Assembly: GCA_965602635.1 (NCBI GenBank) | Contig: CBFCZU010000201.1 | Span: forward strand, 1 to 7,896 | From: CBFCZU01 sp965602635 | Lineage (GTDB): Bacteria; Planctomycetota; Phycisphaerae; SM23-33 | DNA length: 7,896 nucleotides | Direction of reading: 5' to 3' | In this document: in pieces, positions 6,453 through 7,896 of the stretch | Numbering within the stretch: position 1 is the first letter of the stretch | Layout of the letters: each line of letters begins with the position of its first letter | Position numbers and translations under genes: made by a program | The notes under the pieces: model-generated | What the model was told of the DNA's origin: nothing | What the model saw: the letters and a program-made list of their open reading frames with translations, nothing else | Database searches by the model: none

Positions 6453-7896
6453 ATGGCGAGTGAGTCGTGCGTGTCGCGGCGGTTCCGCCGAGTGCCGTTG
6501 GTCGTGCTTGCTGTCTGGGGCCTGGGGTTCCCCGCGGCACGGGTCGGGGCCGGATCGCTGGTGATCCCCGCATGGTCGTTTGCTCGCGGCAATGTGCGGA
6601 TCCATGCAGATCCGGGCCAATACGCCGATGCCGGACCGGTCGTGGGTCCCGGCCCCCGTCGGCCCTGGGGGTGGACGGTCGAGTACGACATCGACATCCC
6701 CGTCACCGCCAAGTACACACTTCAGATCTGCTACGCGTCGGCCGAGCCCCGGCCGATCGACGTTTCCTTCGATGATCAGGACCCGGGCAAGTGCTGCACG
6801 GGCATAACGTTCGGCCCCTCACCCCCCGGCCAAGCGGCCAGACCCACGTCGAACAGCAGCGGCGCGACGTGGGAAGGGCTCTACAAGCGGGGAACGCTTC
6901 AGCTTCTCCAACTGGAGCTGGACAAGGGGATCCACACGGTCAAACTCGCCAGCGACAGGCCGCTGCCCAACGTGGTGGCGCTGCGCCTGGACACCCCGAC
7001 AGACTTCCCGGAGGACTGGCAGCCGCCCCAGTACAGAGTGCGGGACCTCGACAGCATCCCGGCCAAGTTCCGTAGAGCTTTCCTTCCATCGAACGGTGTC
7101 AAGGTCACCGCGCCACCTCTTCAGGAGTTCCCGAAGATCAAGGCCGCGGGATCGCGGATCATCCCCGCCTGGACATTTGATCGCGGGAATGCCCGGATCT
7201 ACGCAAGCCCCGACCAACATGCCGATGCCGGGCCGATGGTCGGCGGCGGACCCGCGGCGCCCGAGGAGGGGGTCGTCGAATACGACATCGACTTCCCGGC
7301 TACCGGCGAATACACGCTCCAGATTCGTTACGCGGCGGCCGACGCGCGGCCGACGGACGTGTGGCTGGACGGCCGGCGCGTGGGCAAGGCCTGCATTGGC
7401 CTGACCATCGGTTCATCGCGTTTCGAACTGCCGGTCTGGTTCTCATGGAGCAGCAGGACGGCGAAGTGGGAACAGCTTCGCCAGCGAGGCAAGCTCGTCA
7501 AGCTGTCGGTCACCAAGGGGAAGCACACGCTGAAGTTCACCCGTCGCGGCCCGCTGCCCAACCTGCTGGCCCTGGCCTTGCAGCCTGGTTGGGACGCGCC
7601 TCCGCGCACGGTGCGGCACATCGACAGGGTGCCACCCGCCCATCGCGCCGTCTTCCTCCCGCCGGGCGCCGTAAACGTGGCGGCCCTGCGGCAGGCCATT
7701 GTGGACACGATGGCAACCTTCGGCTCGCGGTATCCCGCCGGCCCGCAGTACCTCAAGCGATTGTCCCAACTGGAAGCCAAACGGAAGGCCTCCGAGGAAG
7801 GTGGCCCCGAGCAGTGTCAGGAGATTCACGACGAACTGACTGCGTTCCGCCGCGAGGTCATGCTGGCCCATCCGGCGTTGAAGTTCGACAGGCTTC
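6453..7896 (+). CDS. Exported protein with two tandem CBM-like domains; probable HZS-alpha/PD40-type protein, 3' end outside the window
   Basis: The frame is open from ATG 6453 to the right edge (481 codons plus one base). Residues 1-34 form a signal peptide with an Arg-rich n-region (RRFRR) and a hydrophobic core VPLVVLAVWGLGF. Residues 38-212 and 237-403 are two copies of one beta-rich domain. Each opens IPAWxFxRGN, contains ADAGPxVG and VEYDID, then YTLQIxYAxA with a ligand-side-like PxDV, and ends LPNxxAL ... FLP. These resemble carbohydrate-binding modules of the CBM6/35 type, but assignment to a numbered family is not possible by eye. Residues 417-481 are helical (FGSRYPAGPQYLKRL ... 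REVMLAHPALKFDRL). From memory, this resembles the segment that precedes the beta-propeller in planctomycete proteins related to hydrazine synthase alpha and PD40 families. The propeller itself lies beyond the window, so that part is inference. A cell-surface or periplasmic role is likely. Confidence 0.7.
   Translation, partial: MASESCVSRRFRRVPLVVLAVWGLGFPAARVGAGSLVIPAWSFARGNVRIHADPGQYADAGPVVGPGPRRPWGWTVEYDIDIPVTAKYTLQICYASAEPRPIDVSFDDQDPGKCCTGITFGPSPPGQAARPTSNSSGATWEGLYKRGTLQLLQLELDKGIHTVKLASDRPLPNVVALRLDTPTDFPEDWQPPQYRVRDLDSIPAKFRRAFLPSNGVKVTAPPLQEFPKIKAAGSRIIPAWTFDRGNARIYASPDQHADAGPMVGGGPAAPEEGVVEYDIDFPATGEYTLQIRYAAADARPTDVWLDGRRVGKACIGLTIGSSRFELPVWFSWSSRTAKWEQLRQRGKLVKLSVTKGKHTLKFTRRGPLPNLLALALQPGWDAPPRTVRHIDRVPPAHRAVFLPPGAVNVAALRQAIVDTMATFGSRYPAGPQYLKRLSQLEAKRKASEEGGPEQCQEIHDELTAFRREVMLAHPALKFDRL
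6564..7088 (+). repeat. CBM-like domain, copy 1 of a tandem intragenic duplication
   Basis: This encodes residues 38-212 of the last protein. It aligns with the copy at 7161 at a constant offset of 597 bases through the first half, for example VEYDIDIPVTAKYTLQICYAS against VEYDIDFPATGEYTLQIRYAA. It carries an extra eight residues in the middle and a CysCys pair (KCC) where copy 2 has KAC. Confidence 0.8.
7161..7661 (+). repeat. CBM-like domain, copy 2 of a tandem intragenic duplication
   Basis: This encodes residues 237-403. It starts with IPAWTFDRGN and ends with AVFLP, matching copy 1 (IPAWSFARGN ... RAFLP). It is eight residues shorter in the second half. Nucleotide similarity to copy 1 is still obvious around the VEYDID/YTLQI stretch, so the duplication is within the gene rather than two unrelated modules. 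Confidence 0.8.

Noticed and set aside
6453..7896. Calling the last gene a hydrazine synthase subunit
   Set aside because: The visible part has only the signal peptide, CBM-like domains and a helical segment. No haem-binding CxxCH motif or propeller is visible in the window, so only a broad resemblance to the HZS-alpha/PD40 group is claimed.

Overview
The window is GC-rich and densely packed, with every supported gene on the + strand. It shows four genes: one cut by the left edge, two complete, and one cut by the right edge. Spacers between them are only about 12, 22 and 51 bases. I see no promoter or terminator hairpin in those spacers, so the stretch reads as the interior of one operon. The protein types are very large exported multidomain proteins, long Glu/Arg/Lys-rich coiled coils, an FGE-like (SUMF1-fold) domain behind a signal peptide, and a protein resembling the HZS-alpha/PD40 group. 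This mix suggests a planctomycete or another PVC-like, probably uncultured, bacterium. That taxonomic guess is inference from protein style, not from a marker gene.

Layout: (1) 2-1171 is the C-terminal 389 residues of a coiled-coil protein whose start lies upstream. (2) 1184-5365 encodes a complete 1393-residue exported protein. It has a signal peptide, an N-terminal domain of unknown role, a DUF6055-like metallopeptidase-type domain with HEWGH, a beta-rich domain, a hexapeptide left-handed beta-helix, a LamG/concanavalin-like domain, a long coiled coil and a small C-terminal domain. Its C-terminal part is clearly related to gene 1, so genes 1 and 2 look like tandem paralogues or products of tail sharing. 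(3) 5388-6401 encodes a secreted FGE-like protein with an odd duplicated RGxCF loop. (4) 6453 to the right edge encodes the N-terminal 481 residues of an exported protein with two tandem copies of a carbohydrate-binding-like beta domain. These lead into a helical segment typical of planctomycete proteins that continue into PD40/HZS-alpha-like propellers.

Working together: genes 2, 3 and 4 start with signal peptides, and the domains present are mostly for binding (LamG, CBM-like, beta-helix, FGE fold) plus one probable zinc site. The reasonable inference is a co-expressed set of extracytoplasmic or cell-surface proteins that bind, and perhaps cleave, a glycan or glycoprotein target. The substrate cannot be read from the sequence, and no sulfatase, transporter or regulator is visible here. 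I found no RNA gene, CRISPR array, insertion sequence or attachment site, and no gene-free stretch longer than about 50 bases.
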